This document shows positions 44,224 through 53,288 of a DNA stretch of 64,000 bases, one piece after another; the first letter of the stretch is position 1; the number at the start of each line of letters is the position of its first letter. This stretch comes from Rhodoferax aquaticus. Its GTDB lineage: Bacteria; Pseudomonadota; Gammaproteobacteria; Burkholderiales; Burkholderiaceae_C. The DNA is taken from NCBI RefSeq assembly GCF_006974105.1, contig NZ_CP036282.1, positions 4,650,001 through 4,714,000 on the forward strand. The letters are read 5' to 3'. The position numbers were made by a program, and so were the translations under genes. The notes below the pieces were generated by a model that saw nothing but the letters and a program-made list of their open reading frames with translations, ran no database searches and was not told where the DNA came from.

Positions 44224-45368
44224 GCTGTGACCTCCAGACTGCGATGAACACTATCAAAATAAGAGCTGACTACGCCCATATAACGGGCGTCATCGAGCAA
44301 AAAGGCATCGTGGCCGTGGGGCGCATCGATCTCGGCGTAACTCACGTCGCGCTTGTTGTCCAAGAGCGCTTTCACCATCTCGCGGCTGCGCTTGGGGCTA
44401 AAGCGCCAGTCGGTGGTGAAGCTCACCAGCAAAAACTTGCATGTGGCCCGCGCCAAGGCTTGGCTCAAGCTTCCGCCATAGGTGCGGGCCGGGTCAAAGT
44501 AGTCCAGCGCACGGGTGATGAGCAAATAGGTGTTCGCGTCAAAGTACTCGGCAAACTTGTCGCCTTGGTAGCGCAGGTAACTTTCAATCTGGAACTCCAC
44601 ATCCTGCGTGGAATACAGATAAGACCCCAACTCGCCTTTTTTCAGCGCGGTTTTAAGTTGCCGGCCAAACTTTTCGTTCATCACGTCATCACTTAAGTAG
44701 GTGATGTGGCCAATCATGCGGGCAATGCGCAGGCCGCGTTTGGGAATGGTGCCGTGCTCGTAAAAGTGCCCGCCATGAAAGTCGGGGTCGGTCACGATGG
44801 CGCGGCGGGCCACTTCGTTAAACGCAATGTTTTCTGCCGTGAGGTTGGGCGCGCTGGCCACCACTACAGCGTGCTTCACGCGGTCGGGGTATTGCAAGGT
44901 CCAGCTCAAGGCTTGCATGCCGCCCAAGGAGCCGCCCATCACCGCGGCCAAGGTTTGAATGCCCAGCACATCCAACAAGCGGGCCTGGGCGTTGACCCAG
45001 TCTTCCACGGTCACCACCGGAAAGTCTGCGCCGTACACCTTGCCGGTGTCGGGGTTGGTGTGCATGGGGCCGGTGGACCCAAAGCATGAGCCCAGGTTGT
45101 TCACGCCAATCACAAAAAAACGGTTGGTATCCAAGGACTTGCCTGGCCCAATCATGTTGTCCCACCAGCCCTGGCTTTTGGCTTGCCCCTCGTACACGCC
45201 CGCCACATGGTGCGAGGCATTGAGGGCGTGGCAAATCAACACAGCGTTGGACTTGTCGGCATTGAGCGTGCCGTAGGTCTCGTAGCTCAGGTGGTAGGCG
45301 CCCAGTGACGCACCGCTTTGCAAAGGCAAGCGGTCGGCAAAGTGCATGGTCTGTGGCGTAGCGTTCAT
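44220..45368 (-). CDS. metX: Homoserine O-acyltransferase MetX
   Basis: The 382-residue alpha/beta hydrolase-fold enzyme acylates homoserine in methionine synthesis. The nucleophile serine lies in [13 protein letters not shown] near residue 150; the histidine lies in [11 protein letters not shown] near 355. It also has [12 protein letters not shown] and [12 protein letters not shown]. Sequence alone does not settle acetyl- versus succinyl-CoA use. The ATG at 45368 is chosen over a TTG 6 bases upstream. A SAM-II riboswitch and attenuator hairpin precede it. Confidence 0.94.
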   Translation of the reverse strand: MNATPQTMHFADRLPLQSGASLGAYHLSYETYGTLNADKSNAVLICHALNASHHVAGVYEGQAKSQGWWDNMIGPGKSLDTNRFFVIGVNNLGSCFGSTGPMHTNPDTGKVYGADFPVVTVEDWVNAQARLLDVLGIQTLAAVMGGSLGGMQALSWTLQYPDRVKHAVVVASAPNLTAENIAFNEVARRAIVTDPDFHGGHFYEHGTIPKRGLRIARMIGHITYLSDDVMNEKFGRQLKTALKKGELGSYLYSTQDVEFQIESYLRYQGDKFAEYFDANTYLLITRALDYFDPARTYGGSLSQALARATCKFLLVSFTTDWRFSPKRSREMVKALLDNKRDVSYAEIDAPHGHDAFLLDDARYMGVVSSYFDSVHRSLEVTA

Positions 45369-45375
45369 GTGCAAA

Positions 45376-45423
45376 ACAAAAAACCCGGCGTTGCTAACTT
45401 ATCGCTAAGGGCAAGGCCGGGTT
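45376..45423 (-). terminator. Attenuator hairpin directly before metX
   Basis: On the minus strand AACCCGGC and GCCGGGTT form the base of a hairpin, with inner pairing TTGC/GCAA, followed by TTTTTT (45378-45383). The start codon is only 9 bases beyond. A terminator here, just after an aptamer, is the expected expression platform of a transcription-controlling riboswitch. Confidence 0.8.
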
Positions 45424-45430
45424 GGCTGGC

Positions 45431-45482
45431 GTCTTTAGCTGAACTTATTAAGCGCCCGCAAGCTGTAGCAAATCGGCGCGCT
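45431..45482 (-). promoter_or_regulatory. SAM-II riboswitch aptamer
   Basis: Minus-strand landmarks in order are GCGC, GATTTG, GCTTGC, GGGCGC, TTAATAAGTTCAGCTAAAG. They match the SAM-II (metX/metA) fold as I recall it: a 5' stem closed by GCGC, the GAUUU strand that joins the triplex, the UUGC loop, then the 3' pseudoknot strand ending AGCUAAA. SAM binding would lower metX expression when methionine is plentiful. The family is best known from Alphaproteobacteria. Confidence 0.88.
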
Positions 45483-45485
45483 CAA

Positions 45486-45515
45486 AGTATAGCAAGCTCC
45501 ACTTGCGTATGGCCA
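45486..45515 (-). promoter_or_regulatory. Probable metX promoter
   Basis: On the minus strand TATACT (45486-45491) is an excellent -10 box, and TGGCCA (45510-45515) is a weak -35 box 18 bases away. Transcription would start close to the first base of the SAM-II aptamer. Confidence 0.6.
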
Positions 45516-45565
45516 TTCGCGAACACCGGTCATTGGGTGTCCACAAAAGCCCGGGGCGCGCAATC

Positions 45566-45610
45566 ATTCCATAAACCGGAATAGTGAATTCACAACACAG
45601 GATATTCCTG
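45566..45610. promoter_or_regulatory. Three adjacent palindromes before the glutathione-transferase operon
   Basis: ATTCC (45566-45570) pairs with GGAAT (45578-45582). GTGAATTCAC (45584-45593) is a perfect palindrome. CAGGATATTCCTG (45598-45610) is a perfect dyad with a 3-base centre. They lie 90-130 bp before the GST start in the divergent region shared with metX and are candidate operators, possibly for the LysR protein encoded at the end of the operon. Confidence 0.45.
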
Positions 45611-45698
45611 TTTTTGGGCAGCACAAATACAGTCTATCCATTCGCTTCAATTCGCGCGAATGCCTGTTCAAACCCATGACCAACCCAAGGAAACACCC

Positions 45699-46319
45699 AT
45701 GTCCATCAAGCTCCACCGCCATCCACTGTCCGGTCACTCGCACCGTGTGCAGCTCGGCTTATCTCTGCTTGGCATTCCCTACGAATTGGTCGAAGTCGAC
45801 CTGATGAAGGGCGCGCACAAAACCCCTGAGTTCATTCAACACAGTCCTTTTGGCCAAGTCCCCGTGCTGGATGACCACGGGACCATGCTGTTCGACTCCA
45901 ACGCCATTTTGGTGTACCTGGCTACGAAATACGACGCTGCCCGCAAGTGGCTGCCAACAGATCCCAAAGGCCAAGCCGATGTGCAGGCATGGCTATCCGT
46001 AGCCGCTGGCCAGTTGGCATATGGCCCCGCTGCGGCACGTCTGATCACCGTGTTTGGCGCCAAGTACAACCCAGAGGAAGTGATTGGCCGCGCGCACCTT
46101 GTATTGAAAGTGATGGAGTCACAGCTTTCAGCGCGCCAATTCCTGGTTGGCAACAGCGCCACTTTGGCCGATATTGCGGCCTACAGCTATGTCTGTGCGG
46201 CCCCAGAAGGTAATGTGGACTTGTCGAGCTATCCCAAGGTACGTGCTTGGTTGACACGCATTGAAGCGCTGCCCGGTTTTGTTGCTTTCCAAAAAACGCC
46301 CGTAGGTCTGGCTGCATAA
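45699..46319 (+). CDS. Glutathione S-transferase
   Basis: The 206-residue protein has an N-terminal thioredoxin-like domain ([14 protein letters not shown], with a serine that may activate glutathione, and [20 protein letters not shown], the cis-proline and gamma-glutamyl site) and an all-helical C-terminal domain ([12 protein letters not shown]). It conjugates glutathione to electrophiles or reduces hydroperoxides. AAGGAAACACCC precedes the ATG. It opens a four-gene oxidoreductase operon. Confidence 0.9.
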   Translation: MSIKLHRHPLSGHSHRVQLGLSLLGIPYELVEVDLMKGAHKTPEFIQHSPFGQVPVLDDHGTMLFDSNAILVYLATKYDAARKWLPTDPKGQADVQAWLSVAAGQLAYGPAAARLITVFGAKYNPEEVIGRAHLVLKVMESQLSARQFLVGNSATLADIAAYSYVCAAPEGNVDLSSYPKVRAWLTRIEALPGFVAFQKTPVGLAA

Positions 46320-46350
46320 GCCCATCCCACAAAGCGACGCGGAGTTGACT

Positions 46351-48417
46351 ATGCAAATTGCGAACACGGGCCCACAGCATCCCTTCCATGCGGGGGAACA
46401 ATCGGTCCATGACCGCTTAGGTATTCGTGATCGCATGGTGGACCTGGGTCAGCGCGTGATTCGCGACGCCATGCCAGAGCAACACCAGCGCTTCTTTGAA
46501 CAATTGCCGTTCATGCTGGTGGGCTCGGTGGATTCAGCCGGGCGGCCGTGGGCATCCGTGCTGGTTGGACAGCCTGGGTTTGTGCAGGCTAGCGACGCAA
46601 AACACTTGCGCTTCAAAGCCCGCCCAGTGACGGGAGACCCGTTGAACGAAGGGTTGACGGCGGACGCGCAACTTGGCTTCTTAGGTATAGAACTGCACAC
46701 GCGACGACGCAACCGTGTCAATGGTCACGTGCTTGCCTCAGATACGCATGGCTTCAGTATTGAAGTAGATCAGTCCGTGGGCAATTGCCCTCAGTACATT
46801 CAAGGGCGCGAATTTCAGTGGGTGCGTGAAGCGACGGACCTCACGCCACGTGCCACCGAAGCGTTAGAGGCTTTGGACGCCAAGGCACAGACCTTGATCG
46901 CCCGCTCTGACACACTGTTCGTGGCCACCCATGCCCCGCGCACGCAAGGCCTTAGCGATAGCCAAACTGGGCGGGGAGCAGACGTCTCTCACCGCGGAGG
47001 TAGACCCGGTTTCGTCAAGATAGAGGACGAGCGCACCCTGCTCGTTCCGGACTTCACAGGCAACTTCTTTTTCATGACCTTGGGCAACTTGCAGTTGAAC
47101 CCACGCGCTGGCATTGTGTTCATAGACTTTGAGACGGGTGACCTGCTCATGCTCACCGGTACCGCTGAAGTCGTATGGAGCGGCGACGAACTAAAGGCTT
47201 TTGCGGGGGCCGAGCGCGCATGGCGCTTTCACGTGGAGTCAGGGTGGCGCTTTACTGACGCATTGCCCTTGCGCTGGTCCTTCCGGGAGCTCTCGCCCAA
47301 CTCAGTCCTCACAGGCACTTGGGCCGAGGCCCAGGCAAAAGACAAAGCACAAGCCCTGGCGCAAACATGGCGCCCCTATCGCGTAAGTCGCATCGTGCAA
47401 GAAAGCGCTGTGATTCGGTCGTTCCATCTCACGCCCGCTGACGGCCATGCGGCACCCACGTTTCAGGCAGGCCAGCATTTGCCGATCCGTCTGAAAGCAG
47501 CCTCAGGTGAGTACCTGCATCGCACGTACACCATCTCTAATTCCCCCAGCGAATCCCTCCTGCGAATCAGCGTCAAGCGCGAAGGGCTAGCCTCGGGCCA
47601 GTTGCATGACCGAGTTCAAGAAGGCGATCTCATCGAAGCATTGGGCCCTAGGGGCCAGTTCACGATTCAGGACAAACTGCGGCGCCCTGCGGTCTTGATT
47701 GGCGCAGGGGTTGGCATTACGCCGATGGTGGCGTTTGCACGCCATCTCGTCATTGAAGGTTTTCGCAACCGCCGCACCCGGCCCCTGCATGTCATCCAAG
47801 TGGCTCGCGATGCAGCACATCGCGCTTTCGGCAAAGAGTTGCTCGGGCTGGTAGCAGACGCCAAGGGCGCCATGGCCTTGCACACGGTGCTGAGCGCACC
47901 GCAAGGCGCACCGACCGGTGCCCACATAGGCCCACTCACCATCGATTTACTGAAGTCGATGCTTCCCTTTGACGACCATGAATTTTTTCTCTGCGGGCCC
48001 TCTGGCTTTATGCAGGGTTTGTACGATGGCTTGCGTGACTTAGGCGTACGTGATGAGCGCATCCAAGCCGAGGCTTTTGGCCCATCGGCCTTGAAGCGCC
48101 GCGCGGATGCAAGCGCTCAACGCCCCTCACCGCCGCTGCCACCGGCACAACAAGCGAGCGTGCATTTCAAGCGCACAGGTGACGCAGCGCAATGGACTCC
48201 TGGCCACGGCACGCTGTTGGAGTTTGCCGAAGGAAAAGGCTTGAACCCACCGTTCTCGTGCCGAGCCGGGCACTGCGGATCGTGTGCCACGCGCATGACA
48301 TCTGGCGTCGTGACCTACGCAGAGCCTCCCGCATGGCGACCCGGCGCCGGAGAGGTACTTTTATGCTGTGCCAAGCCTGCTTCAGGCAGCGAGCTTGCTA
48401 TTGAGCTGGAACTGTAG
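46351..48417 (+). CDS. PPOX split-barrel, FNR and 2Fe-2S ferredoxin three-domain fusion flavoprotein
   Basis: The 688-residue protein has three parts. Residues 1-330 form a pyridoxamine-phosphate-oxidase-like FMN split barrel ([37 protein letters not shown]). Residues about 345-590 form a ferredoxin reductase module with FAD site [12 protein letters not shown] site [13 protein letters not shown] and [11 protein letters not shown]. Residues about 605-688 form a plant-type ferredoxin with [13 protein letters not shown] plus a fourth cysteine in LLCCAKP. Electrons could pass from NAD(P)H through FAD and 2Fe-2S to the FMN domain. GGAG lies 6 bases before the ATG at 46351. The substrate is unknown. 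Confidence 0.9.
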   Translation: MQIANTGPQHPFHAGEQSVHDRLGIRDRMVDLGQRVIRDAMPEQHQRFFEQLPFMLVGSVDSAGRPWASVLVGQPGFVQASDAKHLRFKARPVTGDPLNEGLTADAQLGFLGIELHTRRRNRVNGHVLASDTHGFSIEVDQSVGNCPQYIQGREFQWVREATDLTPRATEALEALDAKAQTLIARSDTLFVATHAPRTQGLSDSQTGRGADVSHRGGRPGFVKIEDERTLLVPDFTGNFFFMTLGNLQLNPRAGIVFIDFETGDLLMLTGTAEVVWSGDELKAFAGAERAWRFHVESGWRFTDALPLRWSFRELSPNSVLTGTWAEAQAKDKAQALAQTWRPYRVSRIVQESAVIRSFHLTPADGHAAPTFQAGQHLPIRLKAASGEYLHRTYTISNSPSESLLRISVKREGLASGQLHDRVQEGDLIEALGPRGQFTIQDKLRRPAVLIGAGVGITPMVAFARHLVIEGFRNRRTRPLHVIQVARDAAHRAFGKELLGLVADAKGAMALHTVLSAPQGAPTGAHIGPLTIDLLKSMLPFDDHEFFLCGPSGFMQGLYDGLRDLGVRDERIQAEAFGPSALKRRADASAQRPSPPLPPAQQASVHFKRTGDAAQWTPGHGTLLEFAEGKGLNPPFSCRAGHCGSCATRMTSGVVTYAEPPAWRPGAGEVLLCCAKPASGSELAIELEL

Positions 48418-48583
48418 GCCTACGCAAACCACACTCCGAACTGCCCCATGTTTCCATTGCCATTCTTTTCAGAAATCCCCTATGGGCTTGGCGAAGACAC
48501 CGCTTGGCTCGGGCGAGACGTCATGCGTGACTTGCAAAAGCTACGCCACCATCAACCGACTAAACCCCAGCCAGGAACCTGCC

Positions 48584-49072
48584 ATGAGCAATTCATCACC
48601 CCAACCCGCACCACGCCCACCTTTGCCACCTTTCACCCGCGAGACCGCGGCGCAGAAGGTGCGGCTTGCAGAGGACGCCTGGAACACGCGTGACCCCCAG
48701 CGCGTTGCCCTGGCCTATACCGTCGACACGCAATGGCGCAACCGGGCTGAGTTTCCGGTGGGGCGCCAAGAGGTTCAAGCGCTGCTCGAACGCAAGTGGG
48801 CTCGCGAACTGGACTACCGCCTGATCAAAGAGCTTTGGGCCTTTGATGAGCATCGTATTTCAGTTCGATTTGCTTACGAATGGCGCGACGACGCAGGGAA
48901 CTGGTTTCGCTCCTATGGCAATGAGAACTGGGAATTCGACGCGCTTGGGTTCATGCACAAGCGCTTTGCCAGCATTAACGACAAGCCTATCGCCGAGACT
49001 GAGCGAAAGTTCCACTGGCCCCAGGGACGCAGGCCCGACGACCACGCAAGCCTGAGCGATTTAGGCTTATGA
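48584..49072 (+). CDS. NTF2-like protein (DUF1348)
   Basis: The 162-residue protein has the DUF1348 pattern: [28 protein letters not shown], then [20 protein letters not shown] and NENWEFD. The cone-shaped NTF2 fold often houses a ligand or substrate. A proline-rich 16-residue start precedes it. The upstream 166 bp hold no other gene. It lies between the fusion flavoprotein and the Lpd-like gene, 16 bp before the latter, so it is part of the same operon. Confidence 0.85.
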   Translation: MSNSSPQPAPRPPLPPFTRETAAQKVRLAEDAWNTRDPQRVALAYTVDTQWRNRAEFPVGRQEVQALLERKWARELDYRLIKELWAFDEHRISVRFAYEWRDDAGNWFRSYGNENWEFDALGFMHKRFASINDKPIAETERKFHWPQGRRPDDHASLSDLGL

Positions 49073-49088
49073 ACCAGGAGACATTCCC

Positions 49089-50537
49089 ATGACCACCAAC
49101 TCCATCGTTGAGACAGACGTTGCCATCATTGGTGCTGGCACGGCCGGCATGTCGGCCTACCGCGCCGCACTTGAACACACACCACGGGTCTTGTTGATTG
49201 AGAGCGGTGTCTACGGCACAACCTGCGCACGCGTGGGCTGCATGCCCAGCAAACTGCTGATTGCCGCCGCCGACGCGGCACACATGATGGCGATAGCACC
49301 ACAGTTCGGCGTATCGGCGTCTGGCGTCAACGTGGACGGGCGCGCGGTGATGGCGCGGGTGCGCAGCGAGCGCGACCGTTTTGTGGGCTTCGTCGTCGAC
49401 ACCGTGGAGCATTGGCCAGCTGAGCACCGCATGCTGGGGCATGCCCGGTTTATAGACCAGCACACTCTGCAGGTCGGAGATACCCAAGTCCGTGCGCAAC
49501 GCATCGTCATCGCAACAGGGTCGCGACCTGCTGTTCCTGAGGCATGGCGACAGGCCTTGGGGGAGCGGCTGATCATCAATGACGACGTGTTCGACTGGCA
49601 AGATCTGCCACGCTCTGTGGCCGTTGTGGGCACGGGCGTTATCGGCTTGGAACTCGCACAAGCGCTACACCGCTTAGGCGTTCGCGTGCGCCTGTATGGG
49701 CGCAGCGAGCGGGTTGGCCCCCTCACAGACCCCGAATTGCAAGCACTGTCGCTAGAGGTGTTCACACACGAGTTGCCACTGAGTGTCAACCTTGCCCACA
49801 TTGAGCCCCGACGCGAAGGCGACCGTGTCATCGTGCGTACCAGCAACCGCGCGGGCGATGTCCACGAAGAGGCATTCGATTGGCTGCTCGCTGCCACCGG
49901 ACGCACGCCCAATGTCGACCAACTTGGCTTGGAGAACACCGGCATGCCGCGCGACGCCCGGGGAATACCTATACACGACCGCCACACAGCGCAGGTCGCC
50001 GGTCTGCCTATTTTCGTAGCGGGAGATGTCAACGAAGACCGTCCCCTATTGCACGAGGCTGCTGACGAGGGGCGCATTGCAGGTGGCAATGCAGGGCTCT
50101 ATCCGGATGCGCGCTTGCGTCCTCGGCGCGCTCCCTTGGCGGTCGTCTTCAGCGAACCGCAAATCGCGCTTGCAGGCGCCAGCCATGCGGAGTTGCGCTC
50201 TGCGGGCATTGATTTTGAAGTCGGGCGCGTGTCCTTCTCAGACCAAGGCCGCAGCCGCGTGATGGGCCGCAACCAAGGCGCTTTGCATGTCTATGGGGAG
50301 GTGGGGACGGGTCGCTTCCTTGGCGCAGAAATGCTAGGGCCCGCGGCAGAGCACTTAGGGCACTTGCTTGCCTGGTCTGTGCAGCGCGGTGATACGGTGC
50401 AGCAAATGCTTGACAGCCCGTTCTACCACCCGGTGGTAGAGGAGGGACTGCGCACCGCACTGCGGCAATTGCAGACTGCTTTGCGCTTGCCGCGCCCGAG
50501 TGACGAAGAATGCTTGGATTGCGGCCCCAAGTTTTGA
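49089..50537 (+). CDS. Dihydrolipoamide-dehydrogenase-like flavoprotein disulphide reductase
   Basis: The 482-residue protein has the class I disulphide reductase layout: FAD site DVAIIGAGTAGMSAYRAAL, redox cysteines in GTTCARVGCMPSK near residues 45-50, NAD site VAVVGTGVIGLELAQAL near 180, and IFVAGDVNEDRPLLHEA near 310. It also has the C-terminal catalytic histidine-glutamate in FYHPVVEEGLRTAL. No 2-oxo-acid dehydrogenase subunits are nearby. In this operon it may serve glutathione, lipoyl or another small thiol linked to the GST and ferredoxin fusion. Confidence 0.9.
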   Translation: MTTNSIVETDVAIIGAGTAGMSAYRAALEHTPRVLLIESGVYGTTCARVGCMPSKLLIAAADAAHMMAIAPQFGVSASGVNVDGRAVMARVRSERDRFVGFVVDTVEHWPAEHRMLGHARFIDQHTLQVGDTQVRAQRIVIATGSRPAVPEAWRQALGERLIINDDVFDWQDLPRSVAVVGTGVIGLELAQALHRLGVRVRLYGRSERVGPLTDPELQALSLEVFTHELPLSVNLAHIEPRREGDRVIVRTSNRAGDVHEEAFDWLLAATGRTPNVDQLGLENTGMPRDARGIPIHDRHTAQVAGLPIFVAGDVNEDRPLLHEAADEGRIAGGNAGLYPDARLRPRRAPLAVVFSEPQIALAGASHAELRSAGIDFEVGRVSFSDQGRSRVMGRNQGALHVYGEVGTGRFLGAEMLGPAAEHLGHLLAWSVQRGDTVQQMLDSPFYHPVVEEGLRTALRQLQTALRLPRPSDEECLDCGPKF

Positions 50538-50694
50538 CATGAGCTTGGGGGTCCGTCACGGCAGCATCACGCCCATGGGCAATGACTACTTGCCCCACGC
50601 CTGAGTGGCTGGCAAATGGGGCAACTGGATTGAGATCCTGCAAACATGACTGTCGCCAGTAAACTCAATTCACTACGCCACCCAATGGAACTTT

Positions 50695-51594
50695 ATGGAC
50701 CGTTTTCACCTGATCAACGTCTTCGTCGCTGTGGTGGACACCAATGGATTCGCAGGGGCCGCCCGCAAACTCAGTATGTCGCCACCGGCAGTGACCCGGG
50801 CTATCAACGAGTTAGAGCAGCACCTGGGCCTGCGGCTACTCACGCGCACCACCCGCACCGTTCGGGTCACAGATGCAGGTGAACGCTATGTGCAAGACTG
50901 TAGGCGCATCTTGGCCGACATGCTGGAAGCCGATGAATCCGTCAGTGGCATGCATGCGTCGCCCAGAGGGCGCTTGACCATTTCAGCCCCCGTGTTGTTT
51001 GGTGGGCTCTACGTGACCCCGGTGATCACCGAATACCTGGCCCGCTACCCTGACGTCAGCGCGTCATGCTTGTTTCTAGACCGCATCGTCAACCTCGTGG
51101 ATGAGGGGGTGGACGTTGCCGTGCGAATTGGTGAGCTACCCGACTCCTCCATGCAAGCCATTCGGGTGGGACAGGTCAGGCGCGTGATATGCGCATCACC
51201 CGACTACCTTGCCAAGCACGGCATACCACTTGTCCCCGACGACCTGCACGCACACACCATCGTCTCGTCCAGCAGCGTGACGCCAAACCCTGTGTGGAAG
51301 CTGGTGGAAAACGGTGACATCAAAAGCGTTCACTTGGAGGCGCGAATGACAACATCCACCAACGACTCCGCATTGGCCGCAGCAGCAGCCGGCTTTGGCC
51401 TGACGCGCCTGCTCTCCTACCAAGTGGCCGAACACTTTCGCAACGGGACGCTCAAAACCGTGCTGACTGAATTCGAGCCCGCCGCATTGCCCGTGCATGT
51501 GGTGCACAGAGAAGGTAGGCATGCACCTCAGCGCGTACGTGCATTCATTGACCTGGCCGTAGAGCGCTTGCGCGCCGACCCTCGGCTGAACTAG
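50695..51594 (+). CDS. LysR-family transcriptional regulator
   Basis: The 299-residue protein has a LysR winged helix (INVFVAVVDTNGFAGAARKL, PPAVTRAINELEQHLGL) and an effector domain of the CrgA/YafC type (SPRGRLTISAPVLFGGLYVTP). It lies 157 bp after the Lpd-like gene on the same strand, so it may read through from the operon or have its own promoter. It is the nearest candidate regulator for the GST operon. Confidence 0.9.
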   Translation: MDRFHLINVFVAVVDTNGFAGAARKLSMSPPAVTRAINELEQHLGLRLLTRTTRTVRVTDAGERYVQDCRRILADMLEADESVSGMHASPRGRLTISAPVLFGGLYVTPVITEYLARYPDVSASCLFLDRIVNLVDEGVDVAVRIGELPDSSMQAIRVGQVRRVICASPDYLAKHGIPLVPDDLHAHTIVSSSSVTPNPVWKLVENGDIKSVHLEARMTTSTNDSALAAAAAGFGLTRLLSYQVAEHFRNGTLKTVLTEFEPAALPVHVVHREGRHAPQRVRAFIDLAVERLRADPRLN

Positions 51595-51670
51595 ACGCCA
51601 CGACAAACATAGAGCCCTTGCGCCCCGATTTACCCTGCTCCTATTCACAACCCAGAAAGAGAGTCTGCCC

Positions 51671-51970
51671 ATGGCCGCCTACATCTACGGCAACATTGAA
51701 ATCCACGACCCCGCGCTGTACGAAACCTACCGCGCCCAGGTGCCCGCCATGATCGCAGCGCACGGCGGGCGCTACTTGGTGCGTGGCGGCGCGGTGGAGG
51801 TGCTAGAAGGCGAGGGCAAAGCCCTGCGGCAAGTGATTCTGGAATTCCCCACCATGGCCCAGCTCAAAGCCTTTTACTTCTCCCCCGAATACACCGCCGC
51901 CAAAGCCATACGCCAGCGCGCAGCAACGGGTACCTTGGTGGCAATTGAGGGGGTGTTGCCTGCGGTGTGA
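51671..51970 (+). CDS. DUF1330 family protein
   Basis: The 99-residue protein is a complete DUF1330 domain, a ferredoxin-like dimeric alpha/beta barrel: YIYGNIEIHDPALYETYRAQ, then GGRYLVRGG, and FPTMAQLKAFYFSPEY. The family has no settled function; it is related to EthD and antibiotic-monooxygenase-like barrels. GAAAGAGAG precedes the ATG. It is monocistronic. Confidence 0.9.
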   Translation: MAAYIYGNIEIHDPALYETYRAQVPAMIAAHGGRYLVRGGAVEVLEGEGKALRQVILEFPTMAQLKAFYFSPEYTAAKAIRQRAATGTLVAIEGVLPAV

Positions 51971-52061
51971 TTTGAGTTACTTGGTTGAACCATGACAAAT
52001 GCATGACGCAATGACTCACAAAATGCAGAATCCCTACTGCTCGCCCAGACTAAGGACACAC

Positions 52062-52739
52062 ATGCGCAGTTTCTTGCTTTCAATGCTTTTTGGCTTGCTC
52101 ACCGGCACAAGTAATGCCCAACCCTATGGGCACTACGATCCTGTCCAACTGCTCAAAATCACTGAAACACCTTCGGGAAAGCGATACAGTATCAAAGGCG
52201 AGTATCTTGATCAAATGCTGAACGATCTGTCAGCGCATGCGAAGAACTACCCACCAAAGTTTGATACTCCAGAGGACCAAAAGCGCGCGATTCAGGACGT
52301 GAAGACTTTTTCGGGCATGCTGGATATTGTGACCAGCGGCCCCACTCCGAACCAAGAGCTTCTTGTTCGCGCCGGTCAACTCAACAGCCTCGGACACAAT
52401 CTCGATATTGAGGGGGCTGCCGCCAAAGCCAATGCCAATTTTCAAAAGCTATTGGCTGCATCACCGGCTGATCCGCGAGGCAACTATTTGTACGGATCCT
52501 TCTTAGCGGGAATTGGAAAACCCAAGGAGGCGCTTACGTTCTTGGACAAGGCTTTGGCCCTTGGTGTTGCTGATTCTGCTTACGCTCTAGGAATGACACA
52601 TCTGGCACTTGGTGACAAGACACAGGCTTTGAAAAACTTTGAGAACTACCAGCTTAGAAATCCCAACGACCCAAGCATCAATCAACTCATTGATGCCATT
52701 CGCAATGGAAAGCTTGAGTTGAAAGCAACGCCCAGTTGA
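52062..52739 (+). CDS. Exported TPR-like protein
   Basis: The 225-residue protein has a signal peptide (MRSFLLSMLFGLLTGTSNAQ) and a mature part with helical repeats. The last three (residues about 120-210) resemble TPRs (GNYLYGSFLAGIGKPKEALT, DSAYALGMTHLALGDKTQAL). It probably binds a protein in the periplasm. TAAGGACACAC precedes the ATG at 52062. Base composition is less GC-rich than its neighbours, which may mean recent acquisition. The ligand and role are unknown. Confidence 0.78.
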   Translation: MRSFLLSMLFGLLTGTSNAQPYGHYDPVQLLKITETPSGKRYSIKGEYLDQMLNDLSAHAKNYPPKFDTPEDQKRAIQDVKTFSGMLDIVTSGPTPNQELLVRAGQLNSLGHNLDIEGAAAKANANFQKLLAASPADPRGNYLYGSFLAGIGKPKEALTFLDKALALGVADSAYALGMTHLALGDKTQALKNFENYQLRNPNDPSINQLIDAIRNGKLELKATPS

Positions 52740-52785
52740 TGACTAGGGGGCACAGAGGTAGGTCTCGATATACGCCACCTTAGCC

Positions 52786-53238
52786 CTAACTATTCGCCCG
52801 CCTTTTCAGCCAGCGCATCAGTCCCCCCAACAGCGGCAGTTTCTCGTACAACTCTTCGGCCGCGTCCCAGTAGTCGCGGTGCATCGTGATGCGGCCGCTG
52901 CTGTCTAGGTGCAGGTGGGAGCCGCCTAGGATGCACTGGTCTTCGCCTTGTTTGAAGTTCTTGAAGCGAAAGCGAAACTCCCAGGTCAAGAAGCATTGCG
53001 TGCCGTCGACCACGCGGTCTTTCACTACAAAGTGGGGCTGCTCCAAGCTCTCGTACATGTGGGCAAAGATGCCTTTCACCGCCTCTAGGCCGTGCACGTG
53101 GTTGAAGGGGTCTTTGAAGCTGGCGTTGGGGGCGTAGATGTCGCCCAGCGCCTGCACGCTTTGGGGGCTCAAAGTTTCAAAGGCGTGGACGATGGCGGCC
53201 ACGGCGGTGCGCATATCGCTGGAAGTGTCAATGGTCAT
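52786..53238 (-). CDS. NTF2/SnoaL-like protein, last gene of the lipid-modification operon
   Basis: The 150-residue protein has the NTF2-like pattern: VHAFETLSPQSVQALGDIYA, FKDPFNHVHGLEAVKGIF, TWEFRFRFKNF and GGSHLHLDSSGRITMHRDYW. Versions of this gene accompany the SDR, FAD amine oxidase, DUF1365 and cyclopropane synthase genes in other proteobacteria. The ATG at 53238 is 50 bp after the SDR gene. The substrate is unknown, presumably a modified fatty acid. Confidence 0.82.
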   Translation of the reverse strand: MTIDTSSDMRTAVAAIVHAFETLSPQSVQALGDIYAPNASFKDPFNHVHGLEAVKGIFAHMYESLEQPHFVVKDRVVDGTQCFLTWEFRFRFKNFKQGEDQCILGGSHLHLDSSGRITMHRDYWDAAEELYEKLPLLGGLMRWLKRRANS

Positions 53239-53288
53239 GTCAGAGGGCGCGGGTTTAGGGTGTGAGGCATGGCAAGCGGTTCTCAAGG

